Of a stretch of 64,000 bases of DNA, positions 31,376-42,600 are shown one piece after another (positions within the stretch are counted from its first letter, which is position 1; each line of letters begins with the position of its first letter). The translations under genes were made by a program, and so were the position numbers. The DNA is from Nemertoderma westbladi (Eukaryota > Xenacoelomorpha > Nemertodermatida > Nemertodermatidae): contig JAUCBJ010007921.1 of NCBI GenBank assembly GCA_032718475.1, positions 42,852 through 106,851 on the forward strand, given 5' to 3'. The notes below the pieces were generated by a model. That model was not told where the DNA came from, searched no databases, and saw nothing but the letters and a program-made list of their open reading frames with translations.

Positions 31376-31917
31376 CTAGAGACTTTTCTTTTTCAGTTTC
31401 ACACTGACTTGTAAAGGTAACTTTTTATCATAAAGCGTGATTATTATAAAGTATTTGCATGTAAAGGTGACTTTATTGAGTAAATATTGGTGATAGTTTA
31501 TATTTAATGTGAGCATGGGATTAGGTATAAAACATTCGCATATAAATGCATGAGTTTACACCACCATAATAAAACATTAGCATGTAAAACCTACTTTATC
31601 AATGAAAATTAAAAACGCATTATGCACATCTTGGTTTAGACTTGATTTTATTATAAAGAATTCAGTTGTAAAAGCAACTTTATTTATGATATTAGTTTCC
31701 AATGTAACTGTTATTTATGATTGGTTGGTATAAGTAGAAACTTGAAATATATATATAAAGAGCTCAACTGATTCAATCGAGCTCATTCTGAAAATATTAA
31801 ATTAATTAAAGTTTAGATATTATATTTTATTTGTGTTGAGTAGCTTATGAATTTTTTTTGATTATATATATAACAATATTCATATTAATTTTAAATTGTT
31901 TTTAGGATAATAAAGAG
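31376..31917 (+). promoter_or_regulatory. Intergenic region with repeated motif and TATA-like box before PolB
   Basis: About five degenerate copies of TTNGCATGTAAAGGTNACTTTAT occur between 31400 and 31690, some as short hairpins (GTTGTAAAAGCAAC). TATATATATAAAG at about 31748-31761 is a good TATA match 155 bases before the PolB start. This may be the promoter of the polymerase gene; no experiment supports it. Confidence 0.45.
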
Positions 31918-34900
31918 ATGGATAAACAATTGAAATGTCCATTTTGTCCTCTTCAAATTTCTAAACGTAATTATTTAACTCATTTGAAGTCGCATTTTCA
32001 AGAATACAATTGTTTTAATTGTCATGTGAAATGTTCACGTGAAGAAATTTGCAAACGACATGAATCAACTACGGGTTGTAAAGAAATGAAGTTTTGCGTG
32101 TATGAAAAAACTTGCCCTACTTGTAATAAAGAGTATTTATATGAGAATTATTTACGTCACGACTGTCACCAACGTTATTATCATGTTAGACCACCACGAT
32201 GGAACCAAAACAATACTGTCGCATCTAGAAAAAGACTGAAATCTGGTCAAGGTCCATCAATTTTTAGCCTCGAACGAGCCGCACACGATAACCGTTTAGA
32301 AATCTATGTTTACAATCTTCCGAATGATGAAGATTTTCCTGATATTCATTCATCGATAGTTCATATTCTACCTCACATCAAAAACTTATTATTAGGAAAA
32401 CTTAGCGAAATGAATGTACTTAGACCCTGGCTAGGTGTGAATATACTCATGTATCGATCAAATTTTTCAGAGGGTGACCAAGAAAAAACTTTCTATTTTA
32501 GTTCTTCAGGTGGTGCAGTTAATACCGTAGATTCACATGAAAGTTTTGACACATGGTTTGAGTATGTAATAGAAAAATTAATGCAAAAAATAGCCATATT
32601 TAACACTCGTGGCTCAGGGTGGTGCGTTAAATCTTTATTAAGAGTGGAAATTAAAGTAGCTGAATCCAAGTGTAGGTCACTGGATATAAAGGTCACGGTT
32701 ATATGGAGTTACCTAAGGCTCTATCGAGTAAACAATGTGTTATAAATATACAAACGGCTGATAATGACTGTTTCAAATGGGCTATTATAGCCACAAAATT
32801 TAGCAGCAAAGTGAAAGATAACAAATATCGTACTTCGCAGTACACAGATTACATGAATCATTTTATTTTTGACAACGGGAACAAAGATTATCCAACAGAA
32901 TGGCAGCTTGCAATTAAACTTTTTGAAAAACAGAATTCAGCATATATAATTAATTTATTACTCTACGAGAACAATCGAGTATCTATATTAAGACAGGTTC
33001 CATTTAGTAAAATCACTCCAGATAAAGAGTTATTGAATATATTACTTGTAAAAAATAAGAATACGAGTAAACAATCACATTATGTTTGCATAACTAACTT
33101 GAATCGCTTGATGAATACAAGAGGTAAGCATATTGGATGTAGGAAATATTGTGAACGGTGTTTGTCGCATTTCTACAGCAAGGATGTTCTAGAACGTCAC
33201 CGTCTTGCTTGTTATCGAGGAAAAAGTCAAGTTGAGAAGCTACCATCTGAAAAAAGAACTCACATTAGCTTTAGAAATTTAGACAGAACATTACCAGCAT
33301 TGTTTGTAATATATTTTGACTTAGAATCTATTTTGGAGCCATCCAGCAACAGTAAATTTATTCAGAATCATATTCCATGCGCTGTAAGTTATTTAATTGT
33401 TCCTAGTACCGAATTAATCAATCCACCAAAATTTTATTTGAAGACCTTTACAAAAACAATCGACAACAACTGTATTCAAGACTTTTTAGACTCTGTATAT
33501 AATGACATCACCCAATTATATAAGTGGTCGGAAGATCATACACACGAAAACATGATACTTAATGATGTAGATAAGTTGAGTTTTTGGAAAGCTAAAACTT
33601 GCTTTTATTGCAATGTTTTATTTAAGGATAAATCTGAGAAAAACAAACATCACTCACATATTACTGGTAACTATATAGCAGCCGCTTGTAACGCATGTAA
33701 CCGCTCTTTATCATTGAAACGACACATGTATATACTCGCTGCACACAACTGCAATCACTACGATTTGCATTTTCTTTTACAAGTTGGTTTTACCAACAAT
33801 AGATATTCCGATTGGGATATAAAGGTGATCCCTAAAAATTCTGAAAGGTATATTTCACTAAGCATGCATATACCGGTGAAAGATCAAAAACAAAAAATCG
33901 AGCTACGTGTCTTAGACACATATCAATTTTTATCCTTTTCCCTAAGTACTTTAGTTGATTGTTCAACAAAGGATATAGACAGTGAGGATATAACATCAGT
34001 TCTACCAATTACTGAACAGCAAATGAAATATTTTTATCCGAATTTAAATAATGCAACAATTAAACGAAAAGGTATATTCCCCTATGAGTATCTGACAGAT
34101 TTAAATAAATTCAATGATTCGAAATTACCATCAATAGACAAATTTTATAGTAAATTAACACAAAATACCTGTACTCCCGAGGAATATAGTTTTGCCAACG
34201 CATCATGGATAGAATTCGACTGCGTGAATCTCAAAGATTATCTTTTAGCATACTTAAAACTTGATGTTTGTCTCCTCGCTGATATATTTGAGAACTTTAG
34301 GAGAGTATGTAGACAAAACTACGAATTAGAAGTAGTTTATTATTGCAGTATCGCAGCTTTCACTTATGATTGCGCCCTGAAATACAATAAATGTAAGTTA
34401 GAAGTAAGTAATAAAAGATTACCAAACATATAGAGATTTTGAAGCATCTATTAGAGGTGGGGTTTCATTCTGTCGAAAGCATTACATAGAATCAAATATA
34501 CCAGATACTGATAATTATGATCCAAGCAAGGAAGAGTGTCATATTTTCAATATAGATTTTAATTCCTTGTATTCCGGTAATTTAAGTAAAAAGCTACCTG
34601 TTTCAGGTTTTGAACAAGTCAACGTTACATATTTAGAGAATGCCGCTCCAGAAGAACTAATAAACTATTTAACAAATCTTGATACTGAAGGGGATATTGG
34701 GTTTTTCTTAATTTGCGATTTGAAATATCCCAAAGATATTCATGATCGTACATTAGAACTACCCTTAGCCCCAGAACATTTAAGTATAAATGAGACAATG
34801 CTTTCACCATATATGAGGGAACAATATCATAATGTTTGTAAACAAAGATGTACTAATAGCAAGTATAAGATGTGTGCTCTAAAACTTATGTTGACACAAT

Positions 34901-36221
34901 TCGATAAAGAATTCTATCATGTAAATTTAATGTATGTCTGTATGTATGTATGTATGTCGCAGTGTCCGAGTGGATACGGCGCCTGAACTGCTTACACAAT
35001 AGTGTTTGGTCGCGCAGGTTCGAATCCGACTAAAGGCTGTAGAAATTTTGCATTGTTGTGTCCCTAGGCAAGACACTTTAGACATTAGTGCCAACGCCAA
35101 CCCAGCGGTATAATGGGAACCTAGCTTTGCTGGGGTAATGATAATACAAGCGCTTTGAGTATTCTGAGCGTAGAAAAGCGCTATATAAATAACCAATATT
35201 ATTATTATTAAAACTGTTAAAATTTTATATAAAACAAGGTTTAATTGTTACTAAGCTCCATAAATTGTATTCTTTCCATCAAGACTTTGTATTTAAACCC
35301 TATATAGATTTTAATATTAATCAAAGACGAATTGCAAAAACTTATATTGAAACAGCTGTTGCAAAGCTTCTGAATAATTCGTTATTTGGAAAAACGATAG
35401 AGAAGATAAGAGATCGATGCAACTTTCATATTGCTAATAGCAATGAGAAATGTGATTTATTGGTAAAACGTATAAATCACGAAAATTTCATGATTTATAA
35501 TGATTCCTTATCGGGACATTTATTAGTGAAAGACTCTGTAACTCTCGATAAGCCAGTCTATGTAGGTAGTACTGTCTTGGACTTGGCTAAATTGGATATG
35601 TATGAGCTGTATTACAATAAATTACTACCTATTGAGAAAGAATTAAACTGTCGAATTGAAATTGTAGCATCAGATACGGACTCTTTAATAGGTTATTACT
35701 ATAATACATCACAGAGTAATTTCTTAAAAGCCTTAATTAAAAATAATATTCTAGATACATCCAATTACCCCAAGGATCACCCTCTCTACAGCGATAAAAA
35801 TAAATCCAGGCTCTATTACTGCAAAGATGAACTAGCCTCACGTGAAATTAAACAAGCGGTATTTTTAAGACCAAAATTATATTCAATTTTGGAATGGAAT
35901 GAATCCAATATACGACGGGCGAAAGGAATAACAAGAGCTGTTGTGGATAAAAATATTTGCCACGAAGATTATTTAAGAGCATATAAGGATAACGAAGAAA
36001 TTTCCAAGGAAACGCATCAATTTCAGAGTCAATTACACAAAGTGTATACTGTAGCACGAGATAAGTTTGCTCTCAGCGCATTTGATGATAATCTTTATTG
36101 GGTTAATAAAAATCATTCACTTCCCTGGGGTCACTATCAAACAAAGGTCGAAAAAACCGTAAAAAAAAACAATATACCTATTTATCGGGAGCCAAACAAT
36201 GAACTATCAGATAGTCAATAA
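31918..36221 (+). pseudogene. Protein-primed-type DNA polymerase B (PolB), broken
   Basis: Four blocks. 31918-32745: N-terminal C2H2-like zinc fingers (CPFC, CFNC, CPTC). 32703-34433: CINIQ-type start of the core, exonuclease motifs YFDLES, HNCNHYD and YLKLD, and internal CxxC fingers. 34567-34930: motif A DFNSLYSG. 35211-36221: LLKFYIKQG, motif B NNSLFGK and motif C SDTDSL, with C-terminal KxY-type YSILEW. Frame changes near 32680 and 34420 and a SINE at 34956-35210 break it. Exonuclease and polymerase catalytic residues remain, except that the usual Pro after SLY is Ser. The enzyme copies the linear genome of Polinton-like elements. I read it as a once-complete gene now dead. Confidence 0.85.
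34956..35210 (+). mobile_element. tRNA-derived SINE inserted in PolB
   Basis: The head has an A box (GTGTCCGAGTGG, 34962-34973) and B box (GGTTCGAATCC, 35017-35027), closest in form to a Leu/Ser tRNA. The body includes AGCGCTTTGAGTA and AAAGCGCTATATAAATA, a tail type shared by many metazoan SINEs, and ends in (ATT)n. It is preceded by a (TGTA)n run at 34931-34955. PolB sequence resumes directly after it. No clean target duplication was found. Confidence 0.85.
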
Positions 36222-36651
36222 GAATGTAAGTTGCCAGCAAGTGTCAGCGATTAATTTGAAAGAATTAAAAAATCAATTATCTGGTAAACACATACTCAAA
36301 CCAAATCAGTTTATATATAAGATATTTGGTGCCACATTATTAATATTTAAAAATGGTCGTATTACATTATTAGGTAGTAAGTATAATTTACAAAAAGTAA
36401 AAAAGCATATATTTGATAAAATTAGTATTAATTTGATTTTAAAATCTGTTAATTTATGTACTTATATTTTTAGTATTAAGTCTGTAGTCTATAGGTTATT
36501 GATAAACAATACCGGGTTTTATGTTGTCTTTGATAATGTGCAACTTCAAGTTATATATGAACCTGAAATTTTTAATAATTGCAAAATAAGAATAAATAAT
36601 ACTGTAGTCATTTGCTGCTTTCATACCGGTAAATGTCCTTTAATGTGTTGA
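36199..36651 (+). CDS. TATA-binding-protein-fold-like protein (150 aa)
   Basis: Starts at an ATG that overlaps the last 23 bases of PolB. Residues 46-72 (TLLIFKNGRITLLGS then a Lys-rich helix) resemble the beta hairpin and helix of the first TBP repeat, where TALIF.SGK...TGAK is usual. Residues 120-150 (YEPEIF, then FHTGK) resemble the second repeat, where YEPELFP and FVSGK are usual. Residues 15-22 (QVSAINLK) fit the opening strand of repeat 1. It is shorter than the 180-residue TBP core and lacks the last helix. If real, it could direct transcription of the element's genes or be a captured host factor. The match is by eye and needs a profile or structure search. Confidence 0.5.
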   Translation: MNYQIVNKNVSCQQVSAINLKELKNQLSGKHILKPNQFIYKIFGATLLIFKNGRITLLGSKYNLQKVKKHIFDKISINLILKSVNLCTYIFSIKSVVYRLLINNTGFYVVFDNVQLQVIYEPEIFNNCKIRINNTVVICCFHTGKCPLMC

Positions 36652-36839
36652 CCTAGCAAATTTCACATTTATTACCCTATATTTAGTAAACTTGTTAATT
36701 ATTTATTAATGTTTGGTGTTGTGACTTTAGGTGTAGAATATATTGGTGATTAGAAGGTGAAAATTAAACATTATTATTTTTCAATCAATCTATCGGTAGT
36801 TAGGGAAAACTAACCTCGTTTGAATAAGTATGACTCTCA

Positions 36840-37757
36840 CGGGCTGACTGCGTGCCTAGCTGCGTGGCTGGCTGGCTGACTGCATGACCGACCGCGAGGC
36901 TAACTGCGTGCCGCGAGGCTGGCTGCGAGGCTGGCAGCGATGCTGCTCGCGAGGGTGGCTGGGTGGCTGCGAGGTGGACCGCATCCCAGCAACATGGCTG
37001 ACTGCGCACACATCCGATTGTAACAGGCTCACGATATTGTATACAATGGTTTAGTTTGTTACTGCGGGTACTGTTACATTAATACTGTAGTAGCGGTACT
37101 GCGGTACAATGCTAATAAAAGGAAATCAACATGCTGTATCTGACTATACTGTTACAACAACAACGACAGTACTGCAGTACTGTATTGTTTGGGTAGGGGA
37201 TCTAATCCCTATATGTGAGAGCCACGCGTACCTTCTAGGTTATGACAGCAGTATGCTAATCAAGGTTCGGGTAGACAGCAGTATCCTTATAGGTGAAAAA
37301 AAACAAATGCTATTGCATCAGATTACTGCTGTACTGATAAAGTGGATGACAGTTGTGGATAGGAGCTGCGAGGTTGACCGCATCTCCGCAGTGTGGCTGA
37401 CTGCGTACACATCTGATTGTAACTGGCTCACGATATTGTATACATTGGCTTAGTTTGTTACTGCAGGTACTGTTATATTAATACTGTAGTACTGGTACTG
37501 CAGTACAATGCTAATCAAAGGAAATCAGTATGCTGTATCTGACTATGCTGTTACAACAACAACGACAGTACTGCAGTACTGTATTGTTTGGGTAGGTGAT
37601 CTAATCCCTGTATGTGAGACCCCTGCGTGTAATCCGGATCATGACAGCAGTATGCTATTGCTTCAGATTACTGCTGTACTGATACCAGTAGACTGTGACT
37701 ACAGTGTTGGAAGAGTAAAACACTACCGGTACTGATAAAGCGGATGACAGTTGTGGT
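36840..37757. repeat. Degenerate CTGGCTGCGAGG run and two approximately 397-bp tandem copies
   Basis: 36840-36960 is a simple GC-rich repeat. Then GGCTGACTGCGCACACATC at about 36994 to GATGACAGTTGTGG at about 37347 recurs as the block from about 37390 to 37755. Both copies hold CAGTACTGCAGTACTG palindromes. ORFs at 37109 and 37508 are the same stretch in the two copies and are not convincing genes. From 37758 to 38385 nothing is recognised. Confidence 0.65.
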
Positions 37758-38385
37758 TAGGCCTATAATAAATTATTGAATTTATCAGTACCGGTACCAA
37801 CAGGTTAACACTACATCCTATACAGTTTATGTTGCATTTCTGACTAATATTACTAGTCAACTACTGTATGTGTTATTAGTTTGCGATGTATAGGATGTTT
37901 CGCAATACCAGTACATCTATATTAGAATGATATCGAGAATACTTACTGTACATACTTACTTACTGAACAATTTGTATTGTTTGTATTGTTGCTAGGTAAC
38001 AGTTTGAATCAGCTGGTGGTGGGTTATATTTATACTTGTTTTGGTGCATTTTTATATTCGAATTATTGCTTGTTAATATTATAATATATGGAGGCTTTTG
38101 AGTAAAAAAAAAAAAAAAACTTACTGTACATGTTACGTCTACGTCATATTGTTAAATGTGTATGGTTAACCTAGCGCAATTGACTCTTTTTTAGAGAACT
38201 TGTTGTAAAAAAATTATATTTTATTATATTTTTATATTAACATCAAGATCATCACCAAAATAAAATTATATTATATCCCATCACATTACAAGCTTACAGT
38301 AAACCTACAGTACATCTTCCACCGCAGTTATTTCTTTCTGTTTATCATCATCACCTGACTCAGTTAAACGCTTTCTCACGAAAAA

Positions 38386-38907
38386 TCATTTCAATTCAAA
38401 CCCACCGACACGTTTTGCAGAGCAATACCGCAGACAGTTATCCCTTGTGTTTAAGTGGAACGTACATTTATTTTCTAGTGCAATAAATTGATCGTGGAAG
38501 CGACAGGGGGTTAAATAATTGTAATATTGCTGATGATATATCCACAATTTCTCCATCGAATTTGGTGCGAGAACATCAAGTTGGGAAACTAATATTGCCC
38601 GCTTCATCAACCCAAATACATGAATATTTTTTTTATATTTTAAATGTCTCTTCATGTATTTTTTAAAGTCATCTTGCGAAATGTCGCCGTAATCCCAAGG
38701 TAAATGTGAAGTCATGTCTCGTAAATTGTTTACGTGAGCTACATCTAATGCTGATAACTTAATATTAGGTGGGCCTTTAATTAAAAACGTCTTTACATTA
38801 GTTTTGGTGTAATTAGAATCGAATATAGCAAATTCTTTAAATACTACCGGATACTCTTTATTGTCTATCTTATAATATTGAAAATCAACAAAAATAATAT
38901 TATCCAT
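38386..38907 (-). CDS. Unknown 173-aa protein, Polinton-associated
   Basis: Not firmly recognised. An N-terminal IIFVDFQYYK strand, then KEFAIFD and FLIKGPP, a middle LPWDYGDI, and a C-terminal Cys/His-rich part (CRFH, KCTFH, CLRYC). Its layout recalls uncharacterised proteins of invertebrate genomes with a VDV...KELAIF start and a terminal FxH..CAL motif, often near mobile elements. A nuclease fold is conceivable but the second acidic residue of a DxE motif is Gln here. It lies 43 bases downstream of the protease on the same strand, so both may form one transcription unit. Confidence 0.5.
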   Translation of the reverse strand: MDNIIFVDFQYYKIDNKEYPVVFKEFAIFDSNYTKTNVKTFLIKGPPNIKLSALDVAHVNNLRDMTSHLPWDYGDISQDDFKKYMKRHLKYKKNIHVFGLMKRAILVSQLDVLAPNSMEKLWIYHQQYYNYLTPCRFHDQFIALENKCTFHLNTRDNCLRYCSAKRVGGFELK

Positions 38908-38950
38908 TTTATCTGATAAACAAAAGTTAAATGATTAATTACAACGCTTG

Positions 38951-39391
38951 TTAGTTTATTTTATAATAATTAATAAGCCATTTATATAATATTATTTCAT
39001 TTATTTCCACATTATTTGTAAACGCTCTCATTGGATAGTTTGTGTGAATTCGATTAACCAAGTAATAAAGACAGTATAGGCCGCATGTGGTCCTCCTTGG
39101 GTCTTGAAATTGTTTGCGAGTAGTACGCCACCTCGCTGAATTTTTCTCAAGCCATTTTTCGATACATCTGTTTGGATATTTTGATCCGAATGAATCAAAT
39201 AATTCAGCCCCATTATCTCGTATATATATTGCGATCCAATGAATCCCAGGCAGATGCTCTTTATCGGTATTTACTATTAACCCATAATCTCTCCGCTTAT
39301 TATTATCTAATTTAGGTAATTTGTTAGCTGGAAACGCACCCAAATAGTGACCACCCACTGGAAACATATCAAGGTCCTCTGTAGATAACAT
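38951..39391 (-). CDS. Adenain-type cysteine protease (146 aa)
   Basis: Residues H51 (GIHWIAIYI), D66 (LFDSFG), Q94 or Q96 and C103 (TTCGLYCLYYL) form the His-Asp-Gln-Cys set of C5/C48-fold viral proteases. The length is a little under the about 200 residues of adenovirus protease, as in Polinton PRO proteins. The start PVGGHYLGAFPANKLP is the usual N-terminal substrate-binding region. The enzyme would cleave capsid precursors during maturation. The ORF is intact, in contrast to PolB. Confidence 0.75.
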   Translation of the reverse strand: MLSTEDLDMFPVGGHYLGAFPANKLPKLDNNKRRDYGLIVNTDKEHLPGIHWIAIYIRDNGAELFDSFGSKYPNRCIEKWLEKNSARWRTTRKQFQDPRRTTCGLYCLYYLVNRIHTNYPMRAFTNNVEINEIILYKWLINYYKIN

Positions 39392-39897
39392 ACTTAATCG
39401 ATATGTGTTCGCGCTTTCAGACCTTTGGCAGTTTAACCCACCAAATTAAGATGTCTTCTAGATATTAAATCAGTTTTTAGTCTATGACAAGTATTTGATT
39501 CACTACACTAGTCGAAACCAATCCGTGCGCGACCATTCACCCGCTGGAGATTCCCGGGAGATTGGGTTCGACGGTTTAATTTTATTGCTATGTAAGCCTA
39601 ATGTATTATTCGACTGACAGTATTATATAATCTCTGACAATATTATTCACCTTCGGGAATATTAACAGTTCCTTTAGGACGTGGCGCTTTATCTATATAA
39701 ACAGAGTTATGACTTAAACTACTCACAACGATATGGCTTAATTATAATTCACATATATGGCGCATTCTTTAGGAATTGCTTCTTTAACAGACTCACTCAT
39801 ACACAATGCTGCACAATACTGCACACTAATAGGTTGAAAATGGTGTTTTTACCGTAATCAACTTAATTAACTAATTAACTGCTATTATCTTAGCTTC

Positions 39898-40103
39898 TCG
39901 AAGGCCACACTGAAATTCTACTTGGAAAATTTCTAAACTTTTGCCAAACAACATGTGTACCAAGTTTGGATAGATTTCATCAAAGATTGGCCGAGTTATT
40001 AACGTTTAAAATTGAACACGACAGAACGACAGAACGACAGAACGACAGGTTGATTAATGGTACCACTACGCTAAGGCTCACTCACTTCGTGGCTCGCCCC
40101 ACA
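39898..40103 (+). repeat. Interspersed repeat family A, copy 1
   Basis: Runs from GAAGGCC...CTACTTGGAAAAT through TTCATCAAAGATTGGCCGAG, a short (GACAGAAC)n stretch and GGTTGATTAATGGTACC to CTTCGTGGCTCGCCCCACA. Copy 2 is at 44691-44981 and shares over 90% by eye. A reversed end (GGGGCGAGCCACGAAG) is at about 55360, and a left-end-like piece at about 46030. Confidence 0.75.
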
Positions 40104-40439
40104 GTCAACTCTCAACCTGTCAACTGTACACTATACTTACTGACTTATGTAATTAAGAATCAATCATCTGGACTGCAGTCCATAACCTAATAAATAATAT
40201 ATCTTTAGTTCATGGCAGCCAGCATGATGGCGATGGGGGGGAAGCTATTGGCATTTGCCATTCTAACCAATTTAATCACTGTAGCTAAGTAAAGTAAATC
40301 ATTAGAACAGTGTTTATCTTCTGATTTTAAGTCAATGACCCCTCTCCCTCCATAGTACTGTATTAACGTTGTCTTTCGTATATTTTAAATTCAACAATTA
40401 TATTATTGGAACAGCGTACAGTATACAATAGTACCCGAC

Positions 40440-41790
40440 GTGACACAGCTCGAATCGGCTCGATTGGGCTCGCTCGGCTCGGCTCGGTCTGACTCGACTC
40501 GGCTCAATCGGCTCGATTGGGTTCGAATCGGCTTGGTCCGGCTTGACTTGGCTCAATTGGGCTCGATTCAGCTCAATCTGCTCGACTCGGCTCGATTGGG
40601 CTTGACTCGGCCCGATTTGGCTCAACTTGGCTCAGTCCGGCTCGATTGGGCTCGACTAGGCTCGTTCCAGCTCAATTGGGCTCGACTAGGCTTGATTGGG
40701 CTCGACTCGGCTCTATTGGGCTCGACTCGAGTCGATTGGGATTGACTCGGCTTAGTGTCTGGCTCGACTCGGCTTGATTGGGCTCAACTTGGCTCCGTCC
40801 GGCTCGAATCGGCTCAATTGGGCTCAACTCGGCTTGATTGTGCTCGACTCGACTCAGTCCAGCTCAATTTGGCGTGACACGGCTCGACTCAGCTCGATTG
40901 AGCTCGGCTCGGTCTGACTTGACTCAGCTCGATTCGGCTCAATCGGCCCCATTGGGTTCGACTCGGTCCGGCTCGACTTGGCGCAATTGGGCTCGATTCG
41001 GCTCAATCTGCTCGATTGGGCTCTACTTGGCTCGATAGGCCTCGAATCGGCTCGATTGGGATTGATTGGACTTGACTCGGCTCGATTTGGCTCAACTTGG
41101 CTCAGTCCGGCTCGATTGGGCTCGACTTGGCTCGGTCCGGCTCAATTGGGCTCGACTAGGCTTGATTGGGCTCGACTCGGCTCTATTGGGCTCGACTCGA
41201 TTAGGCTTGACTCGGCTCAGTCTGGCTCGACTCGGCTGGCTTGATTGGGCTCAACTTGGCTCCGTCTAGCTCGAATCGGCTCAATTGGGCTCGACTCGGC
41301 TTGATTGCGCTCGACTCGACTCAGTCCAGCTCAATTTGGAGTGACACGGCTCGACTCGGCTCGATTGAGCTCGGCTCGGTCTGACTTGACTCAGCTCGAT
41401 TCGGCTCAATCGGCCCGATTGGGTTCGACTCGGTCCGGCTCGATTCGGATCAATCTGCTCGATTGGGCTCTACTTGGCTCGATAGGCCTTGAATCGGCTC
41501 GATTGGGATTGATTGGACTTGACTCGGCTCGATTTGGCTCAACTTGGCTCAGTCCGGCTCGAATGGGCTCGACTTGGCTCGGTCCGGCTCAATTGGGCTC
41601 GACTAGGCTTGATTGGGCTCGACTCGGCTCTATTGGGCTCGACTCGATTGGGCTTGACTCGGATCAGTCTGGCTCGACTCGGCTTGATTGGGCTCAACTC
41701 GGCTCCATTCGACTCGATTGGGCTCGACTCGGCTTGATCACCTCGATTGGTTCTATTCGGCTCGATCGGTATGATACGGCTCAATTGACA
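40440..41790. repeat. CpG-rich 10-bp minisatellite with about 467-bp higher-order period
   Basis: Built of GGCTCGAYTY/GGCTCRATTG decamers, giving regular TCGA every 10 bp. The block TCAGTCCAGCTCAATTTGG at about 40854 recurs at 41321 (467 bp), and the block starting CTCGATTTGGCTCAACTTGG recurs near 40615, 41080 and 41528. Long ORFs in several frames (to 265 codons) are only the repeat read through and should not be called genes. Confidence 0.9.
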
Positions 41791-41799
41791 CACGCTGAT

Positions 41800-42125
41800 G
41801 GAAGGGTCAACGCCAAACTCACGTGCTGCTCGAAGGGACAATGTCAAACAATGTGTCTATTATTTGATGTAATTCACGTGCTGCTCGAAGGGCGCAAATA
41901 CATATATCGAAGGGTCAAAGCAAAACTCACGTGCTGCTCGAAGGCACAAAGTCAAACAATGTGTCTATTATTTGATGTAATTCACGTGCTGCTCGAAGGG
42001 CGCAAATACATATATCGAAGGGTCAAAGCAAAACTCACGTGCTGCTCGAAGGGACAAAGTCAAACATTGTGTCTATTATTTGATTATCTCACGTGCTGCT
42101 AGAAGGGCGCAACTACATATATCGA
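41800..42125. repeat. 108-bp tandem repeat, three copies
   Basis: CTCACGTGCTGCTCGAAGG occurs at 41818, 41926 and 42034, an exact 108-bp period. Each unit has a second TCACGTGCTGCTCGAAGGGCGC half-way, so two CACGTG E-box palindromes per unit. The period is a multiple of three, which explains an open frame. Confidence 0.9.
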
Positions 42126-42600
42126 AACAAGCCCCTGTCTTGTATTTTAATTATATCAGAAATCCTTGCCTTCAGTACAAATATCTAAAAATTCATTCAC
42201 CTGAAGTATGGGTAACATTATAAATTCGTTTTTCGCACAGTAGAGTTAACTAAGCAAATACCCTCCAGGTTGACTGAATGATTTTATTAATGTTTGCCAT
42301 GCATAATGTACTATATTTGGGTCCCATGACCCACCCCTGAACAGCTTTGCTTACATCTGAAAGAGAGTAATCCCAAATTAACTTTCCTCTACGAAAATGA
42401 GTTTAATTAAATACATACAACATAGCAGTTTCAACTCTACAGTCAACAGTACACAATAACTAAAATGGCATTCAGCTTACCAGCTATTCGCATTAAGCTA
42501 ATAGATATTAGATTTCATTCGATTCAGTGAGTGTGTGAGGGATATTGGGAGAGCAATCAGCTTATGATGTAATACATTAGAAGCCCGCAGCTTATGTTTG

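Larger units (their letters stand above)
30323..39391. mobile_element. Polinton/Maverick-like (adintovirus-like) element, partial and decayed
   Basis: Grouped because it has protein-primed-type PolB (31918-36221, +), an adenain-type protease (38951-39391, -) and several AT-rich viral-looking ORFs of the same base composition. Integrase, FtsK-like ATPase and capsid genes were not found, and no long terminal inverted repeats were seen, so only part remains and the true borders are unknown. Two tandem duplicated segments and simple-sequence DNA (36840-37757) lie in the middle and may be later insertions. Confidence 0.65.

Noticed and set aside
34957-35040. Functional tRNA gene
   Set aside because: A and B boxes are present, but the cloverleaf is not intact and the sequence continues into a SINE body and (ATT)n tail.
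37109-37735. Two similar small ORFs suggesting a tandem gene pair
   Set aside because: They are the same stretch of a 397-bp tandem duplication; no domain and no start context.
40440-42102. Long ORFs up to 265 codons on both strands
   Set aside because: They are the 10-bp and 108-bp repeats read in open frames, with no domain and similar openness in other frames.
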